Assembly (NCBI RefSeq): GCF_003667505.1 | Contig: NZ_RCVJ01000128.1 | Location: forward strand, 1 to 52,441 | Source of the DNA: Micromonospora sp. BL4 | GTDB taxonomy: Bacteria > Actinomycetota > Actinomycetes > Mycobacteriales > Micromonosporaceae | DNA: 52,441 bases | Reading direction: 5' to 3' | Shown: positions 7,935 through 16,724 of the stretch, piece after piece | Layout: the number at the start of each line of letters is the position of its first letter | Position numbering within the stretch: position 1 is the first letter of the stretch | Position numbers and translations under genes: made by a program | Notes under the pieces: generated by a model | Databases searched by the model: none | The model's input: only the letters and a program-made list of their open reading frames with translations | What the model was told of the DNA's origin: nothing

Positions 7935-10070
7935 GTGACTGCGACCGGTGCCAGGGCTGGCAGTATTCCGCTCGCCGCATGGCAGGTGAGGAAGGCGCTG
8001 GAGAGAGAGTTCAGCGGCCTGATCGATATGACAGACCCGGCGGGGCAACGCGACGCAAGCGAGCAGATGTTCCGTACGCGTGCGGAAGCAGCCTTAGTAA
8101 TTCGAAGTCTTACGGGCTGTGACAGCGTTGCGGCGGCTCGAAGCGTCGTGGACGGTTTCAATGACGAAGGAATCGATGCCGTAGCAACGGACGCTGATAC
8201 CCGGCTCTGGTTGGTTCAGAGTAAGTGGAGTGATCACGGCGACAAAAGTATCTCCGTAGGTGAAGTAAACAGCCTCTTGGATGGGATGAGGTTGTTAACC
8301 AGGAGAGACTTCTCGAGTTTCAACCCAAGGCTACGAGCCTTCGAACCGCAAATTTTGCAAGTCTTGGAAAACCCACGACGGAAGATCGTTCTGGTTCTAG
8401 CGGTTATGGGTACCCAAGCGATATCTCGAGACGTAGCGCGACGGCTTGATGATGCCGTTAATGAGTTTAATCGCTACAACCAGGACGATCCTCTTCTTGA
8501 CTATCGGGTGTTCCTCATGAAGGACCTCCGCCAGATTTTGAAGGAGGACCTTCGAGAGGCACCGATCAGGCTAGAGGTGGGTATGGGCAACTGGCACAAG
8601 TTGCCAGGGCATCTTGAAGCCTATCAGGGCGAAGTTGCCGTCGGGTCGGTGGCAAGCTGGAAGGACGAATACGGCGATCGCCTGTTCGAGCGCAATCTGC
8701 GGAAGCCTCTTGGGCAGACTGAGGTCAATCTTGGAATGGTGAACTCACTTCTTCGAGAGCCGGAAAACTTCGGTGTCTTGAATAATGGGATCACCATGCT
8801 TTGCGAGTCCGTTGAACCCCATCTCTGGAATCCGAGCGCGGCCGACAGCCCGGTTAACCTCAACGTGGTCGGTGCCAGCATTGTAAATGGGGCTCAGAGC
8901 GTCTCGGCTATCTCTGAGGCGGTACGTCAAGATCCGTTGGCTACCAAGCGAGGCTACGTCTCTGTTCGTGTAATTTCTCTCCGTGGCGCGCCGGAAGGAT
9001 TTGGTGTCCGGATCACTCAGGCGACCAATAAGCAGAACCAGGTTGAACTGCGCGACTTCATTGCGCTTGATCCGATTCAGGCGGATATAGAAGACGATTT
9101 CCACCTGTCGTTGCCGCAGCGATATGTCGTAATGCGGGGGGAGGAAGTTCCTGATCCAAAGGACGGTTGCTCGGTTGCAGAGGCAGCGCTTGCGCTCGCC
9201 TGTGCGTATCCGGACCCAGATCTGGTCATACGAGCTATCGCAGACCCTGACCTGCTGTGGGAGCGTGGGTCTCAGGGTGCTTACGAGCTTCTATTCCACC
9301 GACGCCGCACGCCAAGTGCCTTCGAGATCTGGCGTCTTGTGCTACTGCTAAGGTCAATCAAGGCAGCCCTTTCGGATGGCCGAGGTAATCGGGCCGGAAG
9401 AGCGGAGTCGGTGGCGGAACAGGGTGAGTTGCTTGTCGCCCATTGCGTCCTTGAGAAGGTCGACATTTCGGGGATCCATAGGCCGGAGTTGGACCTTTCT
9501 GTTCCACTTGGGCAAATTGAACAGTTGACAGACACGGCTCTGAAGTGGCTGTTGCATCATATTGACGAAGAGTTTGGGCCCACCTCGTCTATTACTAACA
9601 CTTTCGCGAGTGCCAAACGTTTACAGGTTCTTTCGCAAAAGGTTTCTGCAAGTTTGGTGGATGGTGTTCGGGCTCCGGATCTGTCGGCAAGTTATGCGCG
9701 AGTGCGTGCGCCTAGGCGGCCCAATTCTGTTCGTGTCTTGGTCGACGCCGGCCGAATTAAAGATGGGACGATTCTTAACTACATGGGGATCGCCAAATCG
9801 GAGCAGGATGCCATGGCGTCATGGCTGGCGGACGACCCTCGTAGAGGTCAAGCTTCCTGGTTGAACGATAGGGTTAGGCCGCTCTTATGGAGCGTCGATG
9901 GAAGGCAATACACGCCCACCGGTCTCGTCCAACGTATGTGGGATCTTGCGGCCTGGGAAGGTGGCCGGCCCAAATCGGTGCAAGGCACGGCCCGCTGGTT
10001 TGTATCACGGGATGAATCGCTGGCGGTGCTTGCCAAGGAAGTCTTGAAGAGGGAGGCCGATCTAGATTGA
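7935..10070 (+). CDS. AIPR-family abortive infection protein with PD-(D/E)xK nuclease motif
   Basis: A 711-residue protein starting at GTG 7935 behind a GAGGGGAGAGAGG leader. The middle has hallmark AIPR motifs: FGVLNNGITMLCES, VVGASIVNGAQSVSAI and ITQATNKQNQVELRDFI. Near the N-terminus, GIDAVATD and LVQSKW place Asp81 and Gln95-x-Lys97 as a PD-(D/E)xK-like nuclease site. AIPR proteins are linked to phage resistance by abortive infection and often sit inside type I restriction loci, as here between hsdS and hsdR. The substrate is unknown. Codon use is low in GC3, as in hsdS and unlike most of hsdR. It could instead be an accessory of the restriction complex. Confidence 0.88.
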   Translation: MTATGARAGSIPLAAWQVRKALEREFSGLIDMTDPAGQRDASEQMFRTRAEAALVIRSLTGCDSVAAARSVVDGFNDEGIDAVATDADTRLWLVQSKWSDHGDKSISVGEVNSLLDGMRLLTRRDFSSFNPRLRAFEPQILQVLENPRRKIVLVLAVMGTQAISRDVARRLDDAVNEFNRYNQDDPLLDYRVFLMKDLRQILKEDLREAPIRLEVGMGNWHKLPGHLEAYQGEVAVGSVASWKDEYGDRLFERNLRKPLGQTEVNLGMVNSLLREPENFGVLNNGITMLCESVEPHLWNPSAADSPVNLNVVGASIVNGAQSVSAISEAVRQDPLATKRGYVSVRVISLRGAPEGFGVRITQATNKQNQVELRDFIALDPIQADIEDDFHLSLPQRYVVMRGEEVPDPKDGCSVAEAALALACAYPDPDLVIRAIADPDLLWERGSQGAYELLFHRRRTPSAFEIWRLVLLLRSIKAALSDGRGNRAGRAESVAEQGELLVAHCVLEKVDISGIHRPELDLSVPLGQIEQLTDTALKWLLHHIDEEFGPTSSITNTFASAKRLQVLSQKVSASLVDGVRAPDLSASYARVRAPRRPNSVRVLVDAGRIKDGTILNYMGIAKSEQDAMASWLADDPRRGQASWLNDRVRPLLWSVDGRQYTPTGLVQRMWDLAAWEGGRPKSVQGTARWFVSRDESLAVLAKEVLKREADLD

Positions 10071-10192
10071 AGGCGCGGAAGGGCAGTGTTCACGGCCCTG
10101 AGGCATCCACGGAGCTTCTATTCGATGGTGTTTGCAGCGTTTCGGCTAAGCGTTCTGGATAGCTACCAACTTGGGCGGGCGGTCTGAGGATA

Positions 10193-13100
10193 ATGAAGGT
10201 CGGCGGAGAGCGAATCTTTGAATCGGTCATCGAAAGTGATCTGGTGAGGTCGGGATGGAAAGTTGGTGTCGCAGGTCAGTTTGACCAGCAACTCGGTATA
10301 GACACCAGTGAGCTGTTTGCTTTCGTTGGCGGGACTCAGCCCGGCCAGTGGGTGAAGCTGTTGGCGTACCACGGCAACAACCCCGACGAGGCGCAGCAGC
10401 ACTTCGCCCAGTACCTCGCGAAGCAGATCGACGAGCGCGGTCCTCTCGACGTCCTCCGACGAGGCGTCAAGGACAAGGGGGTGCTGATCCGGCTGGCCTA
10501 CTTCAAGCCCGCCCACGCCATCACCGACGACGCGCTCAAGTTCTACCGCGCCAACCGCCTCACCGTCACCCGCCAGCTCGCCTACTCCACGAGCAACAAC
10601 AACACCCTCGATTTGGTCCTCTTCGTCAACGGCATCCCCCTCGCCACCGCCGAGCTGAAGAACCCGCTCACCGGCCAGACTGTCGAGGACGCCAAGAAGC
10701 AGTACCGGGAGACTCGAGACCCGAAGGAACTGCTCTTCGCGCGGCGTACCCTCGTGCACTTCGCCGTCGATCCCGACCTGGTCTTCGTCACGACGAAGCT
10801 GGCCGGTGACAAGACCCGGTTCCTGCCCTTCAACACCGGATCCGACGGTCCGGGAGTGTCCGGCGGCGCTGGTAACCCGCCCGCCGGTGAAAGCGGCTAC
10901 CGCAGCTCCTACCTGTGGGAGCAGATCTGGCACCCGGACACTTGGTTGGACCTGGTCCGGCGGTTCCTGCACACGGACAAGGAATCCAAGGCGCTGATCT
11001 TCCCGCGCTACCACCAGTGGCACGCGGTCACCCAGCTCGCCGACCATCCGGCCCGCAACGGCTCCGGCCACAACTACCTGGTCATGCACTCGGCCGGGTC
11101 GGGCAAGTCGAACACCATCGCGTGGCTGGCGCACCGGCTCTCCAGTCTGCACACCGCGCCGACCCTCGACCAGGATGCCCGAGCCAAGGGGCTGCGCCCC
11201 AACGAGCCGGTCTTCGACAAGGTCATCATCATCACCGACCGGGTGGTGCTCGACCGGCAGTTGCAGGACACCGTCTTCCAGTTCGAGCACGTGCCCGGCG
11301 TAGTGCAGCGGATCGACAAGGACTCTGCCCAACTAGCCGCCGCCCTCCAGGGCGAGACGGCCAAGGTCGTCATTACCACCATGCAGAAGTTCCCCTACAT
11401 CCTCAACCAGGTGCAGGGGCTGCGCGGTAAGCGGTTCGCGGTCATCGTCGACGAGGCGCACTCGTCGCAGTCGGGTGACTCGGCCGCCGCGCTGAAGAAG
11501 GTGCTGCTGAAGCTCGGCAGCGACGATGTGGACGAGTCGGGTGACCTGCTCACCGCGTCGGCGCTGGCCCGGGGCCGGCACGAGACGCTGTCGTACTTCG
11601 CGTTCACCGCCACGCCGAAGCCGAAGACCCTGGAGCTGTTCGGCACGCCGCACCCGGTGACCGGCAACCCGCAGCCGTTCCACACGTACTCAATGCGGCA
11701 GGCCATCGATGAGGGCTTCATCCTCGATGTACTGCGAAATTACCTGACCTATAAGTCGTACTGGAAGCTGGCCAACGCCAACCCTGACGACCCGGAGGTT
11801 GACCCGAAGAAGGCCGGCGCCCAGCTCGCGCGCTTCGCCAGCCTGCACCCCACCATGCAGGCGCAGAAGGCCGAGATCATCGTCGAGCACTTCCGCAAGC
11901 ACACCGCGTCGCGCCTGGGTAATCGCGCCAAGGCCATGGTGGTCACCGGATCCCGGGAGGCCGCGGTCCGCCTGCACGCTGCCATCAAGAAGTACGTCGA
12001 GATGCAGGGCTACGTCGGGTGCGACGCCTTGGTCGCCTTCTCCGGCGACCTGGAGGTCGACGGCGTCGAGCACACCGAGGCGCGGAGCAACGGCTTCAGC
12101 GAGGGCGAGCTCCCCGAACGGTTCGCCTACACCGCCGCCGACGACAAGCACGCTGGCACGCCCAAGGCCAAGCAGCCGACCGAATATCGGATCTTGGTCG
12201 TCGCCGAGAAGTACCAGACCGGCTTCGACCAGCCGCTGCTCACCACGATGTACGTCGACAAGCTGCTCAAGAACGTTGCCGCGGTGCAGACCCTGTCCCG
12301 GCTCAACCGCACCCATCCGCTCAAGGCGCAGGGTGACGTCTTCGTCCTCGACTTCGTCAACGAGGCCGGCGACATCGCCGAGCATTTCAAGCCGTACTTC
12401 GAAACCGCTGCCACCACCCCCACCGACCCCAACCTGCTCTACACCGCGCAGAACGCGGTGACGGGCTACCCGGTGTTGGTGGACTCGGAGATGCAGGCGT
12501 ACGTTGATGCCCTGCTCGCCGCCGAGCAGAAGGCGACCAGCGACACCGCGCTTCAGCGAGCGCACGCCGCCCTCTACCGGTTCACCGAGCCGGCGGTCCA
12601 GCGTTTCAACGCCTTGGCCGCCGACGAACCGGAGGCCGCGGACACCTTCCGGTCCGCGCTGCGCGACTACACCCGGATGTACGCGTTCCTGAGCCAGGTC
12701 GTGCCGTACCACGACGACGATCTGGAACGCCTTTACCTGTACGGGCGGGCGCTGCTCAACCGGCTACCCCGCCGACAGGATCCGAGTGTCGACATTGGTG
12801 AGGTGGAGTTGACCCACCTGCGGGTCAGCAAGACTGGCGAGCATGACGCGTCGCTGTCGCCCGAAGGCGAGCAGATGCTGCCCGGCTTCCTCGGCGGGGC
12901 CGCAGGCCAGCAGCGCGACCTGGAGAAAGTAGTGTTGTCCGAGCTGATCGACGCGTTTAACGACCGGTTCGGCATTGGGCTGGGCGAGTCGGACAAGGTC
13001 TGGGTCGAGCAGCAGATCGTCGCCCTCGCCGAGGACGGCACCCTCGAAGCCGCCGCGATGGTCAACGACGAAAGCAACTTCGGCGTGGTCTGTGACAAGC

Positions 13101-13249
13101 GGATCGAGGACGTGATCCTGTCCCGCCACGACGACAACGGCAAGCTGATGCAGCGCTACCTGGACGACGAGAGCTTGCGCTCGCAGCTCAACCAGTTCGC
13201 ACGCCGGCAGGCGTACCAGATGATCCGCAGCCGCAAGGGCATCGCCTAA
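10193..13249 (+). CDS. hsdR: Type I restriction endonuclease subunit R
   Basis: A 1018-residue HsdR, full length for the family. The N-terminal nuclease has Asp140 (NTLDLVLF) and Glu154-x-Lys156 (AELKN) of the PD-(D/E)xK core. The SF2 motor has Walker A HSAGSGKSN (299-307), DEAH-type VDEAHSSQSG, FTATPK, and a later QTLSRLNRT motif. It translocates DNA and cleaves unmodified DNA with HsdM and HsdS. A 122-bp gap separates it from the AIPR gene, and GAGG precedes the ATG. The first 50 or so codons use many A/T third bases; after about 10,345 usage becomes almost all G/C, which suggests a recombination junction inside the gene. Confidence 0.97.
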   Translation: MKVGGERIFESVIESDLVRSGWKVGVAGQFDQQLGIDTSELFAFVGGTQPGQWVKLLAYHGNNPDEAQQHFAQYLAKQIDERGPLDVLRRGVKDKGVLIRLAYFKPAHAITDDALKFYRANRLTVTRQLAYSTSNNNTLDLVLFVNGIPLATAELKNPLTGQTVEDAKKQYRETRDPKELLFARRTLVHFAVDPDLVFVTTKLAGDKTRFLPFNTGSDGPGVSGGAGNPPAGESGYRSSYLWEQIWHPDTWLDLVRRFLHTDKESKALIFPRYHQWHAVTQLADHPARNGSGHNYLVMHSAGSGKSNTIAWLAHRLSSLHTAPTLDQDARAKGLRPNEPVFDKVIIITDRVVLDRQLQDTVFQFEHVPGVVQRIDKDSAQLAAALQGETAKVVITTMQKFPYILNQVQGLRGKRFAVIVDEAHSSQSGDSAAALKKVLLKLGSDDVDESGDLLTASALARGRHETLSYFAFTATPKPKTLELFGTPHPVTGNPQPFHTYSMRQAIDEGFILDVLRNYLTYKSYWKLANANPDDPEVDPKKAGAQLARFASLHPTMQAQKAEIIVEHFRKHTASRLGNRAKAMVVTGSREAAVRLHAAIKKYVEMQGYVGCDALVAFSGDLEVDGVEHTEARSNGFSEGELPERFAYTAADDKHAGTPKAKQPTEYRILVVAEKYQTGFDQPLLTTMYVDKLLKNVAAVQTLSRLNRTHPLKAQGDVFVLDFVNEAGDIAEHFKPYFETAATTPTDPNLLYTAQNAVTGYPVLVDSEMQAYVDALLAAEQKATSDTALQRAHAALYRFTEPAVQRFNALAADEPEAADTFRSALRDYTRMYAFLSQVVPYHDDDLERLYLYGRALLNRLPRRQDPSVDIGEVELTHLRVSKTGEHDASLSPEGEQMLPGFLGGAAGQQRDLEKVVLSELIDAFNDRFGIGLGESDKVWVEQQIVALAEDGTLEAAAMVNDESNFGVVCDKRIEDVILSRHDDNGKLMQRYLDDESLRSQLNQFARRQAYQMIRSRKGIA

Positions 13250-13277
13250 CCCCCACCCCTCGCCGAGAGGAGGACGG

Positions 13278-14066
13278 TTGTCTCCGTCCACCCCCGACTT
13301 CCACCTCTGGGTCGCTACCGACGACTCTCGGACGGTTGTCGCGCTCGCGCCACTGAAGATATCCGGTACGCCTCTCAAACATGAGTGGGGCAGCCTCACT
13401 CACCTGCAGGCGATACCAGCGGCTCAAAGCTCTTCCAAGTTGGGCCGCGTCATCGTGCTCTGCACCGGGGTGCTGATTGGCACCCTGTTGCTCTGTCTCA
13501 GCAGCGCGCCGGTGCTGGTGATCCTCATCCTGATGGCGATGGTGCTGGGATTCGGATTGGCGGCGATTCTCTCGAAGACGCCGCCACCCCATGTGGTCGC
13601 GCCGGACGAGACAGCGTTTCCGGAACTCCACCACTCGCTCAACAAGCGTGAAGAGCGTGAAGAATTCCTCGACCTGATGGGCCTGACTGAGCAAGCCGGC
13701 CGTGGGCTACCAGCCGTAGACGAAGCGATTGACCCGGCTGAGGGAGGAGAACTCCTCGCCCAGGTGTTGTGGGAAGCTGCCGACGTTCTCAGCCGTCGGC
13801 AGCAGCTTCGCCCTCAGGTCGGCCGCCAACAGAACCATCCGGCGAGGGCCGGTTCACCGAACAGCACTGCCAGCCGCTCTCTGGCGGAACAGCGGGAGAG
13901 GACGAGGGCGCTGTGGGAGCAGACCGAGGCGGAGCTGGCCCGGATCCAAACCGCACTCGAGCTTGCGGCCGTATCTGCCCATAACGCTGCCCACGATCCG
14001 AACGCGGTCGAGGCGGTTCGTGAGGCATACAACGAGCTGGCCGACATTTACGGCGAACGGTACTAG
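13278..14066 (+). CDS. Two-pass membrane protein of the restriction/kinase operon
   Basis: A 262-residue protein of unrecognised family. I chose the TTG at 13278 because GGAGGAC lies just before it and the gap to hsdR is only 28 bp. Residues 57-75 and 77-97 are two closely spaced hydrophobic helices. The remainder is soluble: a short N-terminal domain, and a C-terminal region with an Arg/Glu-rich, coiled-coil-like helix (about 200-235, EQRERTRALWEQTEAEL). No enzyme motif is seen. It sits between hsdR and a Ser/Thr kinase gene on the same strand, so it could be a membrane partner or substrate of the kinase. That is inference from position. Confidence 0.72.
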   Translation: MSPSTPDFHLWVATDDSRTVVALAPLKISGTPLKHEWGSLTHLQAIPAAQSSSKLGRVIVLCTGVLIGTLLLCLSSAPVLVILILMAMVLGFGLAAILSKTPPPHVVAPDETAFPELHHSLNKREEREEFLDLMGLTEQAGRGLPAVDEAIDPAEGGELLAQVLWEAADVLSRRQQLRPQVGRQQNHPARAGSPNSTASRSLAEQRERTRALWEQTEAELARIQTALELAAVSAHNAAHDPNAVEAVREAYNELADIYGERY

Positions 14067-14111
14067 CTGGTTCAACCAGCGGATCACCGGCTGAGGAGCG
14101 GGGAGAGACGA

Positions 14112-15722
14112 ATGCAGGCGCAGGAGCGGGTCGCCGAGCGGTACGAGCTGACGTACCCGCTCGGCCGCGGTGGCATGGGGGAAGTGTGGGCGGGCTTCGA
14201 CGAGAAGCTCGATCGGCCGGTCGCCATCAAGTTCCTTCGTCAGCTCACTATCCCCGAGAACGAGCGTGAGACTGCGGTCGAGCGCTTCATGCGTGAGGCA
14301 CGGGTCACCGCCCGACTCGACCACCCCGGGGTACCCAGCGTTCACGACGTCGGGTACCACGGCGAGGATATCTACATCGTCATGCAGCTCGTTTCGGGCA
14401 TGGTCCTCGCCGATCTAATTGCCGAGCGCGGTTGGCTCTCGGTACCGTGGGCCGCCGCAATCGGCGCCCAGATCTGCTCGGTGCTCGCCACCGCGCACGC
14501 TGCCTCCCTTGTGCACCGCGACCTCAAGCCGCAGAACCTGATGGTCACCCCCGCCGGGTCGGTCAACGTGCTTGACTTCGGGGTGGCCGCGCTGCTCGGA
14601 GCGGACGTACCCCGGCTCACCGCCACCAGCCATACCCTCGGGACCCCCACCTACATGGCTCCCGAGCAGGCACTAAACAGCGCGGTCGGTCCCCGAGCAG
14701 ACCTTTACGCGCTGGGCTGTGTTCTGTTCGAGGTACTGACGGGCAACCCGCCGTACCGTGCGGACAGTGCGCTCGGGCTGCTGCACCGCCACATGAACGA
14801 TCCCGTCCCAGCGGTCACTGAACGCCGGGCCGGTGTGCCGGATAGCCTTGTGCAACTCGTGGAGCAACTGCTCGCCAAGGATCCGCAGGACCGGCCTGGT
14901 TCAGCCGCGGAAGTGTACGAAATCCTGGCGCCGTTCGGCGCGGTCGAACACGAGCTGGCGGGCGGCCTCGCGATCGCCGTTGCCGACGGTCAGCCGGTCG
15001 ACCCGACCATGCCCTACCGCTATCCCTTCGGTCCGTTACCGCCTCGGTCACCGCTTGCACCGACGCGGGTCGACGTCGTTCGGCCACGCACCGCGCCGGA
15101 GGTCATCGAACCGCCGTCACTCGAAGAGCTGACCGAGGTCGAGGAACGAGCCTGGGCGCTGGCCGAGGAGGAGCGCTTCACTCAAGCTGCCGCCCTACTC
15201 GAAACGGCGCTCCGTCCGGTCCTGCGGGGCCACGGCGCGAAGCAGCCGCGGGTGCTAGAACTGCGACTCAACCTGGCCAACCTTCACGTCCTCGCCGGCG
15301 CTTTCCGGCAAGCGCTGCCAGAGTTCACCCGACTTGTCACCGACCTGGCCGAGCGTCCGGTCCCAGACCAGGAACTGATTTGGCATTGCCGACAACAGGC
15401 AGCTACATGCCAGGCCGAGCTCGGCGAGGCACCTGAGGCGTTGCAGGCATTGCGCGCTTTGTTGGCCGACCAGCAGCGCGCCGTAGGCGCCGATGCGCCA
15501 GAGCTCTTCGGCCTACGTCACCAGATCGCGCTGCTCACCGCTGGTGTCGGCGATACAGCGGAGGCCCGTCGAGAGCTTCAAGGCTTGCTCGTCGATGTTC
15601 GCCGCGTTCAAGGTTTGGATTCGCACGATGTGGCGGAGGTTGAGGCACTACTGACCCACCTCATGCGTCTTGGTGAAGGAGCGCGAGAGGATCACCAGAA
15701 GGAGAACGATGGCCATTCCTGA
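14112..15722 (+). CDS. Hanks-type Ser/Thr protein kinase with helical-repeat tail
   Basis: A 536-residue kinase. The catalytic domain (about 10-275) is intact: Gly loop GRGGMGEV (18-25), Lys40, HRDLKPQN (135-142), DFG (155-157) and APE (183-185). No transmembrane helix or PASTA repeats follow, unlike PknB. Residues 330-525 are Leu/Ala-rich paired helices that resemble tetratricopeptide repeats, so the kinase is likely cytoplasmic and binds a protein partner. A GGGGAGAG site precedes the ATG, 45 bp after the membrane-protein gene. The 3' end overlaps the mrr start by 14 bp. Linkage to restriction genes suggests a signalling role in defence, as known for PglW and Stk2, but no homology to those is claimed. 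Confidence 0.9.
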   Translation: MQAQERVAERYELTYPLGRGGMGEVWAGFDEKLDRPVAIKFLRQLTIPENERETAVERFMREARVTARLDHPGVPSVHDVGYHGEDIYIVMQLVSGMVLADLIAERGWLSVPWAAAIGAQICSVLATAHAASLVHRDLKPQNLMVTPAGSVNVLDFGVAALLGADVPRLTATSHTLGTPTYMAPEQALNSAVGPRADLYALGCVLFEVLTGNPPYRADSALGLLHRHMNDPVPAVTERRAGVPDSLVQLVEQLLAKDPQDRPGSAAEVYEILAPFGAVEHELAGGLAIAVADGQPVDPTMPYRYPFGPLPPRSPLAPTRVDVVRPRTAPEVIEPPSLEELTEVEERAWALAEEERFTQAAALLETALRPVLRGHGAKQPRVLELRLNLANLHVLAGAFRQALPEFTRLVTDLAERPVPDQELIWHCRQQAATCQAELGEAPEALQALRALLADQQRAVGADAPELFGLRHQIALLTAGVGDTAEARRELQGLLVDVRRVQGLDSHDVAEVEALLTHLMRLGEGAREDHQKENDGHS

Positions 15723-16632
15723 TTTCCAGGCCTTCATGCGGCCGGTGCTCGATGCTCATGCCGACCAGAAGCCGCACGCCGTGACGGAGATCCGGGAAGC
15801 GGTGGTGAGTGCTCTCGCCATCACCGATGAGGACCGGAAGGTGCTGTTGCCGAGCGGGCGACAGCCTCGGTATGCCAACAGAATTGCCTGGGCAATCACC
15901 CATCTTGCGCAGGCGGGTCTCCTGCATAGGCCGACGAGGGGCGTCACGGAGATCACTGGTAGGGGGCAGGAAGTCCTATGGGCATACCCCGAACGCGTTG
16001 ACATCAGGATCCTCAAAGGCTTCGCTGAGTACGTCGAGTTCCGTACCCGTGCGCGGGTGCGACCGTCGGGGACGTCCTCGGAGGAGCAGGCCGAGGACTC
16101 GAACGTCGAGACGTTGGCGCCTCGTGAGGCAATCGAGGAATTCATCGAGGCCGCCCACTCGGCGGTTGCGGCGGAACTACTCAGTCGAGTGATCAGCCAA
16201 CCGCCGGAGTTCCTCGAACACCTTGTTCTGCGCCTTCTCGTCGCGATGGGTTACGGCGGCTTGGAGCGGATGACCGAGCACATGGGGGGACCAGGCGACG
16301 GCGGGCTGGACGGGTTGGTGCGGCTTGACCCGCTAGGTTTGGACGTCGTGTACGTGCAGGCGAAGCGCTACACCGACAAGCCCATCGGCCGCCCCGACAT
16401 TCAGGCATTCGTCGGAGCGCTGCACGGTGTTCAAGCCAGCAGAGGCATCTTCATCACGACGAGCAGGTTCAGTGCCGATGCGAGAGATTACGCGGACCGG
16501 GTGAACGCTCGGCTCATCCTGATCGACGGCCCGGAGTTCGCCAGATTGATGATTGAGCACAGCTGTGGCGTCGTAACCGAAGAGACGTACATTCTGAAGC
16601 AGATCGACGAGAACTTCTTTGCGGAGGAATGA
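15709..16632 (+). CDS. mrr: Mrr-type restriction endonuclease
   Basis: A 307-residue protein. The ATG at 15709 follows AGAAGGAG and matches the usual MAIPDFQ start of Mrr proteins; an upstream start would add only shadow residues. The N-terminal winged-helix Mrr_N domain (about 1-95) is followed by the Mrr catalytic domain (about 160-300), with Glu170, Asp201 (GGLDG) and Gln217-x-Lys219 (VQAKR) as the expected active site. Mrr enzymes are type IV nucleases that cut modified DNA. The start lies inside the kinase gene, which implies coupled translation. It faces the CBS/HEPN gene across 92 bp. The core motif is intact. Confidence 0.93.
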   Translation: MAIPDFQAFMRPVLDAHADQKPHAVTEIREAVVSALAITDEDRKVLLPSGRQPRYANRIAWAITHLAQAGLLHRPTRGVTEITGRGQEVLWAYPERVDIRILKGFAEYVEFRTRARVRPSGTSSEEQAEDSNVETLAPREAIEEFIEAAHSAVAAELLSRVISQPPEFLEHLVLRLLVAMGYGGLERMTEHMGGPGDGGLDGLVRLDPLGLDVVYVQAKRYTDKPIGRPDIQAFVGALHGVQASRGIFITTSRFSADARDYADRVNARLILIDGPEFARLMIEHSCGVVTEETYILKQIDENFFAEE

Positions 16633-16724
16633 TCGAATCGCTTCATGGCTACGCAGACAGCCCCTGTGGCCGCAGGGCAGCCCTCTTGCCGCTTGTTTCC
16701 TGCAATCTCAAATCAGCGCGAGAG

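Noticed and set aside
2488..16632. A BREX or Pgl system (methylase plus kinase)
   Set aside because: PglZ-type phosphatase, BrxL/BrxC and a PglW-type large kinase are absent; the type I genes explain the methylase.
16640..16700. Small hairpins between mrr and the CBS/HEPN gene as terminators
   Set aside because: The stems are only about five base pairs and imperfect.
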